63,914 bases of DNA from Parashewanella curva (GTDB taxonomy: Bacteria > Pseudomonadota > Gammaproteobacteria > Enterobacterales > Shewanellaceae): assembly GCF_003675895.1 (NCBI RefSeq), contig NZ_ML014777.1, forward strand, positions 1 through 63,914, read 5' to 3'. The first letter of the stretch is position 1, and each line of letters opens with the position of its first letter. The notes below the pieces were generated by a model. It was not told the origin of the DNA. It saw only the letters and a program-made list of their open reading frames with translations, and ran no database searches. Position numbers and translations under genes: made by a program. Of this stretch, positions 57,885 to 63,914 are shown one piece after another.

Positions 57885-58772
57885 ATGAGCAAAGTTAGCA
57901 TTTTTGAAGTAGGTGCACGCGACGGTTTGCAAAATGAAAAAGCCGTCAACACTCAAGATAAAGTGACGTTGATAAATGAACTTGCAAGCTCAGGCGTTCG
58001 TCGTATAGAAGCGGCTAGCTTTGTTTCGCCTAAGTGGGTGCCACAAATGGCTGACTCATCAACGGTAATGGATCAAATTGAACGTAATCCGAGTGTAAAA
58101 TACAGCGGTCTCACGCCTAATTTAAGGGGCTTAGAGGCCGCTATTGCAGCAAACGTCGATGAAGTTGCCATATTTGGTTCTGCTTCAGAAGCTTTCAGCC
58201 AAAAAAACATCAATTGCTCTATCGAGGAATCAATTTCTCGCTTTAAACCTGTAATGGAGCTAGCCAAAGAACATAACTTACCTGTTCGAGGTTATGTTTC
58301 TTGTGTCTTAGGTTGTCCATACGAGGGTGAGATAGCCGTAAGTGAAGTCGTAAGAGTGACCGAACTTCTTAATGATTTAGGTTGCTATGAAGTCTCATTA
58401 GGTGACACGATTGGAGTGGGAACACCAGCTAAAGCTAAGGCAATGCTAGAGGCTGTGATGCAAAGTGTACCAGTAGAAAAACTGGCCTTACATTTTCACG
58501 ATACTTACGGGCAAGCCTTAGCCAATATCGCTACTTGTTTAGACACAGGAATAAAAACGTTTGACTCTTCTGTAGCTGGCTTAGGTGGCTGCCCATATGC
58601 TAAAGGAGCCTCAGGCAATCTTGCCACTGAGGACCTAATATACATGCTGCACGGCTTGGGGTTAGATACTGGTATTAACCTTGAAAAATTAGCTCATTCT
58701 GGTGATAAAATTTGTAAGGCTCTAGGTCGAAACAACGGTTCAAAGGTCGCACTTACCTTACTTAAGCAATAA
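57885..58772 (+). CDS. liuE: Hydroxymethylglutaryl-CoA lyase
   Basis: Cleaves HMG-CoA into acetyl-CoA and acetoacetate, the last step of the liu pathway. The 295 residues form a TIM barrel of the HMG-CoA lyase/homocitrate synthase type. [14 protein letters not shown] holds the metal and catalytic Arg/Asp, [12 protein letters not shown] and [14 protein letters not shown] the metal ligands, and [20 protein letters not shown] the flexible loop with the active cysteine. The ATG follows the liuD TAA with no gap. Confidence 0.97.
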   Translation: MSKVSIFEVGARDGLQNEKAVNTQDKVTLINELASSGVRRIEAASFVSPKWVPQMADSSTVMDQIERNPSVKYSGLTPNLRGLEAAIAANVDEVAIFGSASEAFSQKNINCSIEESISRFKPVMELAKEHNLPVRGYVSCVLGCPYEGEIAVSEVVRVTELLNDLGCYEVSLGDTIGVGTPAKAKAMLEAVMQSVPVEKLALHFHDTYGQALANIATCLDTGIKTFDSSVAGLGGCPYAKGASGNLATEDLIYMLHGLGLDTGINLEKLAHSGDKICKALGRNNGSKVALTLLKQ

Positions 58773-58940
58773 TAAATGGGATTTATCTCATTTGTTTTGA
58801 CTGGGATTATTGAAAAACTTAATATAAATGCGTGATTTGTGAATATAAAAACAGAGGTGATAAAGAGTACGGAACATCACTCCCTCTCTCACTTCAGCAA
58901 TTCATGCATAAATAAAGAACAAATAATAAAAGGAACAAAC

Positions 58941-59639
58941 ATGGCAGGATTGAATAAATTAGTCAGTAGCTATGAAGAAGCACTGGCTGGCCTACAAAGC
59001 GATATGACAATAATGGTCGGAGGCTTTGGTCTTTGCGGTATTCCTGAAGGTCTTATCAATCAAATGACTAACATGAATATCAATGGACTAACGGCAATCT
59101 CTAATAATGCAGGTGTTGACGATTTTGGCCTTGGCTTACTGTTACAAAAGCGCCAAATTTCTACCATGATTGCCTCTTATGTTGGTGAAAATGCCACTTT
59201 CGAAAAGCAGATGCTATCTGGCGAGCTTGAAGTCATTCTTACTCCTCAAGGTACCTTAGCAGAAAAGATCCGTGCAGGTGGTGCTGGTATTCCCGCATTC
59301 TTTACCGCAACTGGCTATGGTACTCCTGTCGCTGAGGGCAAAGAAACTCGTGAAATTGATGGTCGTCACTATGTTCTAGAAGACTCACTAACAGCGGATT
59401 TTGCATTAGTAAGAGCATGGAAAGCTGACACCATGGGTAACCTAGTTTTCCGTAAAACGGCAGCAAACTTTAACCCTATGATGGCAACGGCAGGTAAAAT
59501 TACGGTTGTTGAAGCCGAAATCATTGTAGAGCCGGGTGAGTTGGATCCTAATCATATTCATACATCTGGTATTTATGTTGATCGCCTTATCCAAGGTACA
59601 TTCGAAAAACGCATTGAGCAACGCACCGTTAAAGCATAA
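58941..59639 (+). CDS. scoA: 3-oxoacid CoA-transferase subunit A
   Basis: Alpha subunit of succinyl-CoA:3-ketoacid CoA-transferase, which activates acetoacetate from LiuE with succinyl-CoA made by the TCA cycle. The 232 residues from the ATG at 58941 (AAAAGGA upstream) include [18 protein letters not shown] and [20 protein letters not shown], typical of the family. An open frame extends 34 codons upstream without similarity. The 168-base gap to liuE has no clear terminator, so it may be in the same transcript. Confidence 0.95.
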   Translation: MAGLNKLVSSYEEALAGLQSDMTIMVGGFGLCGIPEGLINQMTNMNINGLTAISNNAGVDDFGLGLLLQKRQISTMIASYVGENATFEKQMLSGELEVILTPQGTLAEKIRAGGAGIPAFFTATGYGTPVAEGKETREIDGRHYVLEDSLTADFALVRAWKADTMGNLVFRKTAANFNPMMATAGKITVVEAEIIVEPGELDPNHIHTSGIYVDRLIQGTFEKRIEQRTVKA

Positions 59640-59651
59640 GGGAGAAAGAGC

Positions 59652-60308
59652 ATGTCACTAACAAGAGAACAAATGGCTCAACGTGTCGCCAAAGAACTAC
59701 AAGACGGCTTTTATGTAAACCTAGGCATCGGCATCCCTACCCTTGTTGCGAACTACATTCCTGAAGGTATGCAGGTAATGCTGCAATCTGAAAATGGTCT
59801 ATTAGGTATGGGAGAATTTCCAACTGAAGAAACTATAGATCCAGATTTGATCAATGCAGGCAAGCAAACGGTAACAGCGGTTGATGGCGCTTCTTTCTTT
59901 TCATCAGCTGAAAGCTTTGCCATGATCCGTGGCGGCCATGTTGACCTTACTGTACTTGGCGCCTTTGAAGTAGATGTAAACGGCTCTATCGCATCATGGA
60001 TGATCCCGGGCAAACTAATTAAAGGCATGGGCGGAGCGATGGACTTAGTTGCTGGCGCTGAAAACATCATCGTTACCATGATGCATGCTGACAAATACGG
60101 AAATTCAAAACTCCTTCCTCAATGCGAATTGCCCCTGACTGGTTATGGTTGTATTAAACGCGTTGTTACTAACCTAGCCTACTTAGAAATCAAAGACGGT
60201 GCTTTCCACCTAATTGAGCGCGCTCCTGGCGTTTCAGTTGAAGAAATCAAAAACATGACTGCTGGTGACTTAGTTATTCCAGATCATGTACCTGAAATGA
60301 CATTTTAA
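59652..60308 (+). CDS. scoB: 3-oxoacid CoA-transferase subunit B
   Basis: Beta subunit of the same CoA-transferase, 218 residues. The catalytic glutamate that forms the CoA thioester is in QSENGLLGMGEFP. VNLGIGIPTLVANYIPEGM begins the fold and IPGKLIKGMGGAMDLVAGA follows. GGGAGAAAG precedes the ATG, 12 bases after scoA. It ends the liu-sco cluster at a strong terminator. Confidence 0.96.
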   Translation: MSLTREQMAQRVAKELQDGFYVNLGIGIPTLVANYIPEGMQVMLQSENGLLGMGEFPTEETIDPDLINAGKQTVTAVDGASFFSSAESFAMIRGGHVDLTVLGAFEVDVNGSIASWMIPGKLIKGMGGAMDLVAGAENIIVTMMHADKYGNSKLLPQCELPLTGYGCIKRVVTNLAYLEIKDGAFHLIERAPGVSVEEIKNMTAGDLVIPDHVPEMTF

Positions 60309-60328
60309 ATTTCATAAGCTTTGAATAT

Positions 60329-60352
60329 AAGGCTGCAGTTGCAGCCTTTTTT
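60329..60352 (+). terminator. scoB terminator, also facing intI
   Basis: AAGGCTGC (60329-60336), loop AGTT, GCAGCCTT (60341-60348), then TTTT. It lies 20 bases after scoB and just beyond the 3' end of the convergent intI gene, separating the core chromosome from the integron. Confidence 0.88.
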
Positions 60353-60358
60353 AATCCA

Positions 60359-61324
60359 TCAAAGATCACTTAAAGGGCTTCTCACTCCACTCGCCCCAGC
60401 TTGAATCACATGCGTATAAATTTGAGTTGTTCTCACATCTTGATGCCCTAACTGCTCTTGCACAGTTCGTATATCAGCGCCACGCTGTAAAAGGTGAGTT
60501 GCGAACGAATGCCGCAAAGTATGACAATTCACATCTTTTGAAATTTTAGCTTTCCTCGCTGCAGCCTTAACCGCTTTTCGTACCGAAGTTTCATCAATAT
60601 GATGCCTTCGTAATTGACCTGAATGAGGATCAACACTCATTCTTGTCGAAGGAAACAAATAATGCCATTTGAAACTCGTAGCTGCATTGGGATACTTTTG
60701 CTCCAACGCATAAGGAAGCCAAACACCGCGATAGTTTTCTAATTCACTATCAACAATAAAAAAACTTCTAGCTTGCTCAATCTGTTGTTTTAGCGGTTCA
60801 ACTAATTCGGACGCTAACGTTACCCTTCGATGCCGCCCGCCTTTACCATTCCAAATCAGTAATGAGTGATAGTCAAAATCAATATCTTTTACTCTTAGTC
60901 GAACGGCTTCCATCAATCTTAGTCCACTCCCATACATCAATTTCGCCACAAGACTTCTGTTTGCTTGAACGTGTTTTAGTAAACTTGCTATTTCAGACTT
61001 AGTTAAAACGACGGGTAATTTTGCTTCACGCTTTGAGCGATTAAATTGCAAGTCCATTGATAAGGGTTGCGACAAGAAGTCATTATATAAAAAGTGCAAA
61101 GCGTTTAGCGCGAGCTTTTGGGTCGCTGGCGCGACATTCTTTTGATTTGAAAGGTAACTCAAGAACAGCTCTACTTCCCTTTCTGCAAGTTTTGAGGGAT
61201 GCTGCTTGCCATTAAAAATGATAAAGGCTTTGATCCAATGGAGATAAGTTTCGATAGTTCGTTTCGCAAAATGACGAGTAACCATAAACTCAGAAATATG
61301 AGTGAGAAATGGCGAATGTGACAT
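60359..61324 (-). CDS. intI: Integron integrase IntI
   Basis: Tyrosine recombinase that inserts and excises gene cassettes at attI and attC. From the ATG at 61324 (AAGGA eight bases upstream) it has 321 residues, the usual length; the open frame begins further upstream without similarity. The catalytic residues are in MYGSGLRLMEAVRLR (Arg), CHTLRHSFATHLLQRG (His-x-x-Arg), LGHQDVRTTQIYTH (His and the Tyr nucleophile). The IntI-specific insert is visible in ALEQKYPNAATSFKWHYLFP. It is oriented away from the cassettes, as is usual, and appears intact. A LexA box lies upstream. Confidence 0.96.
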   Translation of the reverse strand: MSHSPFLTHISEFMVTRHFAKRTIETYLHWIKAFIIFNGKQHPSKLAEREVELFLSYLSNQKNVAPATQKLALNALHFLYNDFLSQPLSMDLQFNRSKREAKLPVVLTKSEIASLLKHVQANRSLVAKLMYGSGLRLMEAVRLRVKDIDFDYHSLLIWNGKGGRHRRVTLASELVEPLKQQIEQARSFFIVDSELENYRGVWLPYALEQKYPNAATSFKWHYLFPSTRMSVDPHSGQLRRHHIDETSVRKAVKAAARKAKISKDVNCHTLRHSFATHLLQRGADIRTVQEQLGHQDVRTTQIYTHVIQAGASGVRSPLSDL

Positions 61325-61342
61325 GAGAATCATCCTTGATTG

Positions 61343-61362
61343 CACTGTATCAAAAAACAGTA
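61343..61362 (-). promoter_or_regulatory. LexA (SOS) box controlling intI
   Basis: CACTGTATCAAAAAACAGTA matches the LexA consensus CTGT-N8-ACAG exactly at all eight core bases, with good flanks. It is 20-40 bases before the intI ATG on the intI strand. SOS control of integron integrases by LexA at this position is known for other integrons. Confidence 0.85.
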
Positions 61363-61556
61363 TTACAGTTTTTCCTTCTTTCCACAAGAAATAAGGATTT
61401 TTTCCTCCTTTCACGCAAATCAGATTTCATACAAACAATAAAAGTGCTTGATTTCGTATTATAAAATGGATAATTTATCCGAATGTTAAAAACAATTAAC
61501 AGGCGGTAGCGTGCCTGTAGAAAGAAGGATTTTTTCCTTCTAATAAGCTGTTATGC
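61363..61556. other. attI region and cassette entry point
   Basis: The crossover core GTTATGC is at 61550-61556; cassette DNA begins after its G. Upstream, AAGGATTTTTTCCTCCTT (61393-61410) and GAAGGATTTTTTCCTTC (61524-61540) are near-identical direct copies of an inverted-repeat-like stretch 131 bases apart and may be integrase-binding or regulatory sites. A weak promoter candidate for cassettes (TTGATT at 61448, GATAAT at 61469, 15-base spacing) lies between them. The exact integrase-binding repeats cannot be set from sequence alone. Confidence 0.7.
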
Positions 61557-61880
61557 GTTGTAAAAACTTCAATGGTTTTTATGTTGTACCATGCAAGGTT
61601 CAACTGCGGTAGCAATGGAAATTCAGCTTAAATAATGCAGCTGTAGATCAACCACGAAATTGCATTTATCAATGTTATTTTTGGCTGTTTTAAAAATTAT
61701 TAAAATCGGCAAAATCATTGGCAGTATCATAAAAACAAAGTTGGGCACACTCCAAAACGTCTGTAATATCAAAACGTAACTGGTGCGCCTAACAAGGCAT
61801 TTAAGACGGACAAATACTTGCAGGCTTTTGTCACTTCGTTCCAAATTTTAGCCTGCAACCATTTGCCGCTTAATGCGGCG
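61551..61880 (+). mobile_element. Integron cassette 1, no convincing gene
   Basis: A 330-bp cassette bounded by the attI core and the attC1 core. On the plus strand a 19-codon frame starts at the ATG inside the core site (61553) and stops at TAG 61610; reading through would give 46 codons to 61693. On the minus strand a 73-codon frame (61623-61844) begins within attC and has a hydrophobic run FVFMILPMILPILIIF. Neither has a ribosome site. At least its first 122 bases are present again at 63793-63914. Confidence 0.85.
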
Positions 61881-61886
61881 TTATAT
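61787..61886 (+). other. attC1 recombination site
   Basis: A 100-bp imperfect palindrome running from GCCTAAC (61787) to GTTATAT (61880), with inner arms such as GCAGGCTTTTGTC and TTTTAGCCTGC. The form and length match long attC sites of Vibrio and Shewanella chromosomal integrons. Confidence 0.85.
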
Positions 61887-61932
61887 GGCTACTTAAGCAT
61901 CGTCTATACTTCAATATTTTTTGAGGAGCAGT

Positions 61933-62682
61933 ATGGAACCAAGTTTTCAGTTTCCAAAATCGATGAAGGATTTCTCTAGAAATCCATTAGGAATAATTGC
62001 GTTATTTATTGTTCTAGTTTATGGGTTTGCCTGTATAATCTTTGGCTATTCATCCCCTGCTCTACAACCGGATGAAAGAACACCCATTATTTGGTTCATA
62101 GTTTTATTTCCACTTTGCATTCTATTTTTGTTCGGTTGGCTTGTTTCAAGGCACCATGACAAATTGTATGCCCCCCAAGATTATCGAACCGACGACTCGT
62201 TCCTGAAAACCTTGACGCAAAGAGCAGCAAAGGATAGTGCAGTTTATATTGATGACTTGCTCCAATATGGCGGAGATCTAGAAATAATCAAAGATCAAGA
62301 AACAAAGATAAAAAACGATCTTCATAAAAGAAATTTGTCATATGACAATGATACAAGCAATGTTCTAATACGACAGCTTGCAGCTTCACAAGTATTATCA
62401 TGGTTTGAGCGTATCTATAACGCTATCTTTGGTTCACAAATAAAACTACTTACAGCTGCAAAAGACGGTGTTGAATTGAAGGTGGTTGAGGCTGCATTCC
62501 AAACTGTAAAAGAAAACAATCTTGAGCAATTAGGTACATGGAACTTAGAGCAATATCTTCTGTATTTAACAAGCACAGGACTTTTGCATAAAGAAAACGA
62601 AACTTTTAAAACAACAAAATATGGCAATGACTTTCTATTAATTCTTGAAAGTTCTGGCTTTACAAAAGATAGGCAATTCTAG
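61933..62682 (+). CDS. Cassette 2 protein: two-helix membrane protein, unknown
   Basis: A 249-residue protein encoded by cassette 2 (61881-62739). Two membrane helices lie near the N-terminus (LGIIALFIVLVYGFACIIF and IIWFIVLFPLCILFLFGWLV), followed by HHDKLYAPQDYR and a cytoplasmic domain rich in charged helices (IRQLAASQVLSWFERIYNAI). The C-terminal YLLYLTSTGLLHKENETFKT resembles a small winged helix. The ATG at 61933 has GAGGAG four bases upstream; an in-frame TTG at 61921 is less likely. As I recall, similar proteins occur in cassettes and islands, but no function is known. Confidence 0.85.
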   Translation: MEPSFQFPKSMKDFSRNPLGIIALFIVLVYGFACIIFGYSSPALQPDERTPIIWFIVLFPLCILFLFGWLVSRHHDKLYAPQDYRTDDSFLKTLTQRAAKDSAVYIDDLLQYGGDLEIIKDQETKIKNDLHKRNLSYDNDTSNVLIRQLAASQVLSWFERIYNAIFGSQIKLLTAAKDGVELKVVEAAFQTVKENNLEQLGTWNLEQYLLYLTSTGLLHKENETFKTTKYGNDFLLILESSGFTKDRQF

Positions 62683-62690
62683 TAATCGCC

Positions 62691-62745
62691 ATATAACAAG
62701 TAAATCCAGGTGACGCCTACGGCGCACCTGATTTAGGCGTTATAC
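62691..62745 (+). other. attC2 recombination site
   Basis: A short 55-bp attC from ATATAAC (62691) to GTTATAC (62739), with inner arms CCAGGTG-ACGCC-TAC-GGCG-CACCTG. Its left end GCCATATAAC is the exact complement of the start of cassette 2 (GTTATATGGC), as expected for an intact cassette. Confidence 0.88.
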
Positions 62746-62762
62746 GCACAGCGGAGGGAATC

Positions 62763-63227
62763 GTGCAAAAATTTATTTTCATATGTATATTAACTGCTCT
62801 TTCATTTTCTAGTTTCGCTCAAGAACCTCTTTCAAGAGACCAATTATTAGAGAAAGCAAACGGTTTTATTGCAGCTAAAAACGCACGCCAACAACCTGAC
62901 TCGTCAACTAAGGATATTGATCATTTCATATCTTTACTCGCAAACGAGTTTGTTGACGAGCATATAAAGCACAATTTCACATATACAAACAAATCCAGCC
63001 TTAGAAAAGATATGCTTGCAAAGTTAAAGGATGAGATTGCTTTCAGTAATATCAAAATTAATACAATTATGGTTGGTGCTAATGTTGTATTTATTAACTA
63101 TACCGAATCAGCAAAAGTTAAGCCTTTTCATTTAGATAAATTCATTAACTACAGCAGTACCAATATCGTTTCATTGGAGTTTGATAAATCAGGGCTAATA
63201 AAACGTATACGCAGGCATGCTGGGTAA
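62763..63227 (+). CDS. Cassette 3 protein: exported NTF2/SnoaL-like protein
   Basis: A 154-residue protein in cassette 3 (62740-63324). A signal peptide (FIFICILTALSFSSFAQ) is followed by a single domain with a helix bundle then beta strands (LANEFVDEHIKHNFTYTN, MVGANVVFINYTESAKV, IVSLEFDKSGLIKRIRR), resembling the NTF2/SnoaL fold. The fold call is by pattern. GGAGGG lies just before the GTG start. A periplasmic location is expected; the ligand is unknown. Confidence 0.85.
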   Translation: MQKFIFICILTALSFSSFAQEPLSRDQLLEKANGFIAAKNARQQPDSSTKDIDHFISLLANEFVDEHIKHNFTYTNKSSLRKDMLAKLKDEIAFSNIKINTIMVGANVVFINYTESAKVKPFHLDKFINYSSTNIVSLEFDKSGLIKRIRRHAG

Positions 63228-63232
63228 TGTGC

Positions 63233-63330
63233 GTATAACAAGGCATTCAACAGGACGCAAAATCGTTGGCTTTGCTCCTGCGTCGCAAATTATAGCCAAC
63301 AATTTTCCGCCCGTTAATGCGGCGTTAGCT
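63233..63330 (+). other. attC3 recombination site
   Basis: A 98-bp attC from GTATAAC (63233) to GTTAGCT (63324). GTGCGTATAAC at its left end is the exact complement of GTTATACGCAC at the start of cassette 3. Inner arms GTTGGCTTTG and TATAGCCAAC pair imperfectly. Confidence 0.88.
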
Positions 63331-63364
63331 GCTAATGTGAAACATTGAACATATGGAGATGAAA

Positions 63365-63703
63365 ATGAGGAAATTACTAGGGTTAGCACTTTTTCTAGGA
63401 TTAATTTCAAGTGCAAATGCCAACTACTTGGTAAATGTTAAGCTACTGAATAATGCAGAAACAATTGCAAATCCAACATTAGTCGTTAGTCCTGACAAAG
63501 AAGTAAGTGTAGAGGTTAGTAAATTATATAACCTCAAATTAACTGTATCTCCTGAAAGTAAGTCAACTGTGAAAATAGCAACTCAGTTAAGCTTAAACGG
63601 TGAAAAAATGTCTCCTGTTCTTATTACCGAATTAGGCAAACCTGCAAGCATCCAAGTAGGTAATAAAGAGATGTCAATTCTAATCACTGAGAAACGCAGC
63701 TAA
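63365..63703 (+). CDS. Cassette 4 protein: small exported beta-rich protein
   Basis: A 112-residue protein in cassette 4 (63325-63792). A clear signal peptide (LLGLALFLGLISSANA) precedes a mature part of about 93 residues dominated by alternating beta strands (YLVNVKLLNN, LVVSPDKEVSVEVSKLYNLK, ISVQVGN-type strands), with MSPVLITELGKPASIQVG near the end. No cysteines. GGAG lies six bases before the ATG at 63365; ATGs at 63353 and 63359 overlap that site. The stop codon lies inside attC4. Periplasmic; function unknown. Confidence 0.85.
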   Translation: MRKLLGLALFLGLISSANANYLVNVKLLNNAETIANPTLVVSPDKEVSVEVSKLYNLKLTVSPESKSTVKIATQLSLNGEKMSPVLITELGKPASIQVGNKEMSILITEKRS

Positions 63704-63798
63704 CAAGCGCTTCAACAGGACAAATACTCGTTGGCTTTTGTCGCTGCGCTCCAAATTCTAGCCAACAATTATTTGCCTGTTAAGACGGGCGTTATGCG
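63698..63798 (+). other. attC4 recombination site
   Basis: A 101-bp attC from AGCTAAC (63698) to GTTATGC (63792). GCAGCTAAC is the exact complement of GTTAGCTGC at the start of cassette 4. Its interior (GGACAAATACT, TTGGCTTTTGTC) is close to attC1. Confidence 0.88.
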
Positions 63799-63914
63799 TT
63801 GTAAAAACTTCAATGGTTTTTATGTTGTACCATGCAAGGTTCAACTGCGGTAGCAATGGAAATTCAGCTTAAATAATGCAGCTGTAGATCAACCACGAAA
63901 TTGCATTTATCAAT
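63793..63914 (+). mobile_element. Second copy of cassette 1, cut by window end
   Basis: From the attC4 core (63792) to the end of the window the sequence is identical to 61550-61672, 123 bases with no mismatch by eye. It is therefore a second copy of the apparently non-coding first cassette; the rest lies outside the window. Confidence 0.93.

Noticed and set aside
58839-58940. 34-codon N-terminal extension of scoA
   Set aside because: No similarity to CoA-transferases and a good ribosome site precedes the internal ATG at 58941.
61325-61414. 30-codon N-terminal extension of intI
   Set aside because: It runs through the LexA box and promoter region; the ATG at 61324 gives the usual integrase length.
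61551-63914. CRISPR array
   Set aside because: The repeats here are long attC palindromes with genes between them, not short identical repeats with similar-length spacers; no cas genes are seen.

Overview
The window reads as chromosome of a gammaproteobacterium of the Shewanella group. The evidence is the gene content and order: gltA diverging from sdhCDAB-sucABCD, comEC-msbA-lpxK-Trm112, lolCDE beside mfd, a liu/sco leucine-degradation cluster next to gnd, and a Shewanella-type integron integrase. AT-rich DNA and several unfamiliar zinc-binding or kinase-like proteins would suit a host-associated relative such as Parashewanella. That genus guess is inference, not proof.

Layout. 1-270: edge of a possible insertion sequence, then the sucD terminator. 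272-10038 (minus): TCA cycle genes sdhC, sdhD, sdhA, sdhB, sucA, sucB, sucC, sucD, broken by hairpins into three likely transcript segments. 10039-10489: divergent regulatory region with a CRP-like box. 10490-11776: gltA. 11880-16910: accessory island with a decayed fragment, an 803-residue protein with a ZZ/RING-like C-terminal zinc motif, a 201-residue zinc-motif protein, a 298-bp MITE with 19-bp inverted repeats, and a 397-residue kinase-like protein. 16920-22295 (minus): comEC, msbA, lpxK and the Trm112-like gene; kdsB, often next to the last, is not here. 22324-26518: DUF2062 gene, a GNAT gene and lolCDE. 26601-32966: PilZ-like gene, an orphan small gene, mfd, csiV, a REP-like palindromic element and ycfP.

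33100-35359: a tight three-gene unit (pterin synthase, short-chain reductase, GT4 glycosyltransferase) that looks like synthesis of a glycosylated tetrahydropterin. Then nagZ, sdaA, cysB, a membrane-anchored coiled-coil protein, ompW with two FNR-type boxes, a large four-TM GGDEF-EAL protein overlapping a nucleotidyltransferase gene, ycfL-like, tesB and menA. At 48031-49383 lies a second kinase-like protein that is a paralogue of the one at 15576-16769. Then gnd, and liuR-liuABCDE-scoAB (51753-60308), which takes leucine/isovalerate to acetyl-CoA and acetoacetate and so feeds the TCA cycle genes of the same window.

60359-63914: a chromosomal integron. intI is on the minus strand with a near-consensus LexA box upstream, followed by attI and four complete gene cassettes with attC sites, then the start of a fifth that repeats the first over at least 123 identical bases. 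The first cassette has no convincing gene. The points most worth following are the kinase-like paralogue pair, the pterin-glycoside operon, and the repeated apparently non-coding integron cassette.
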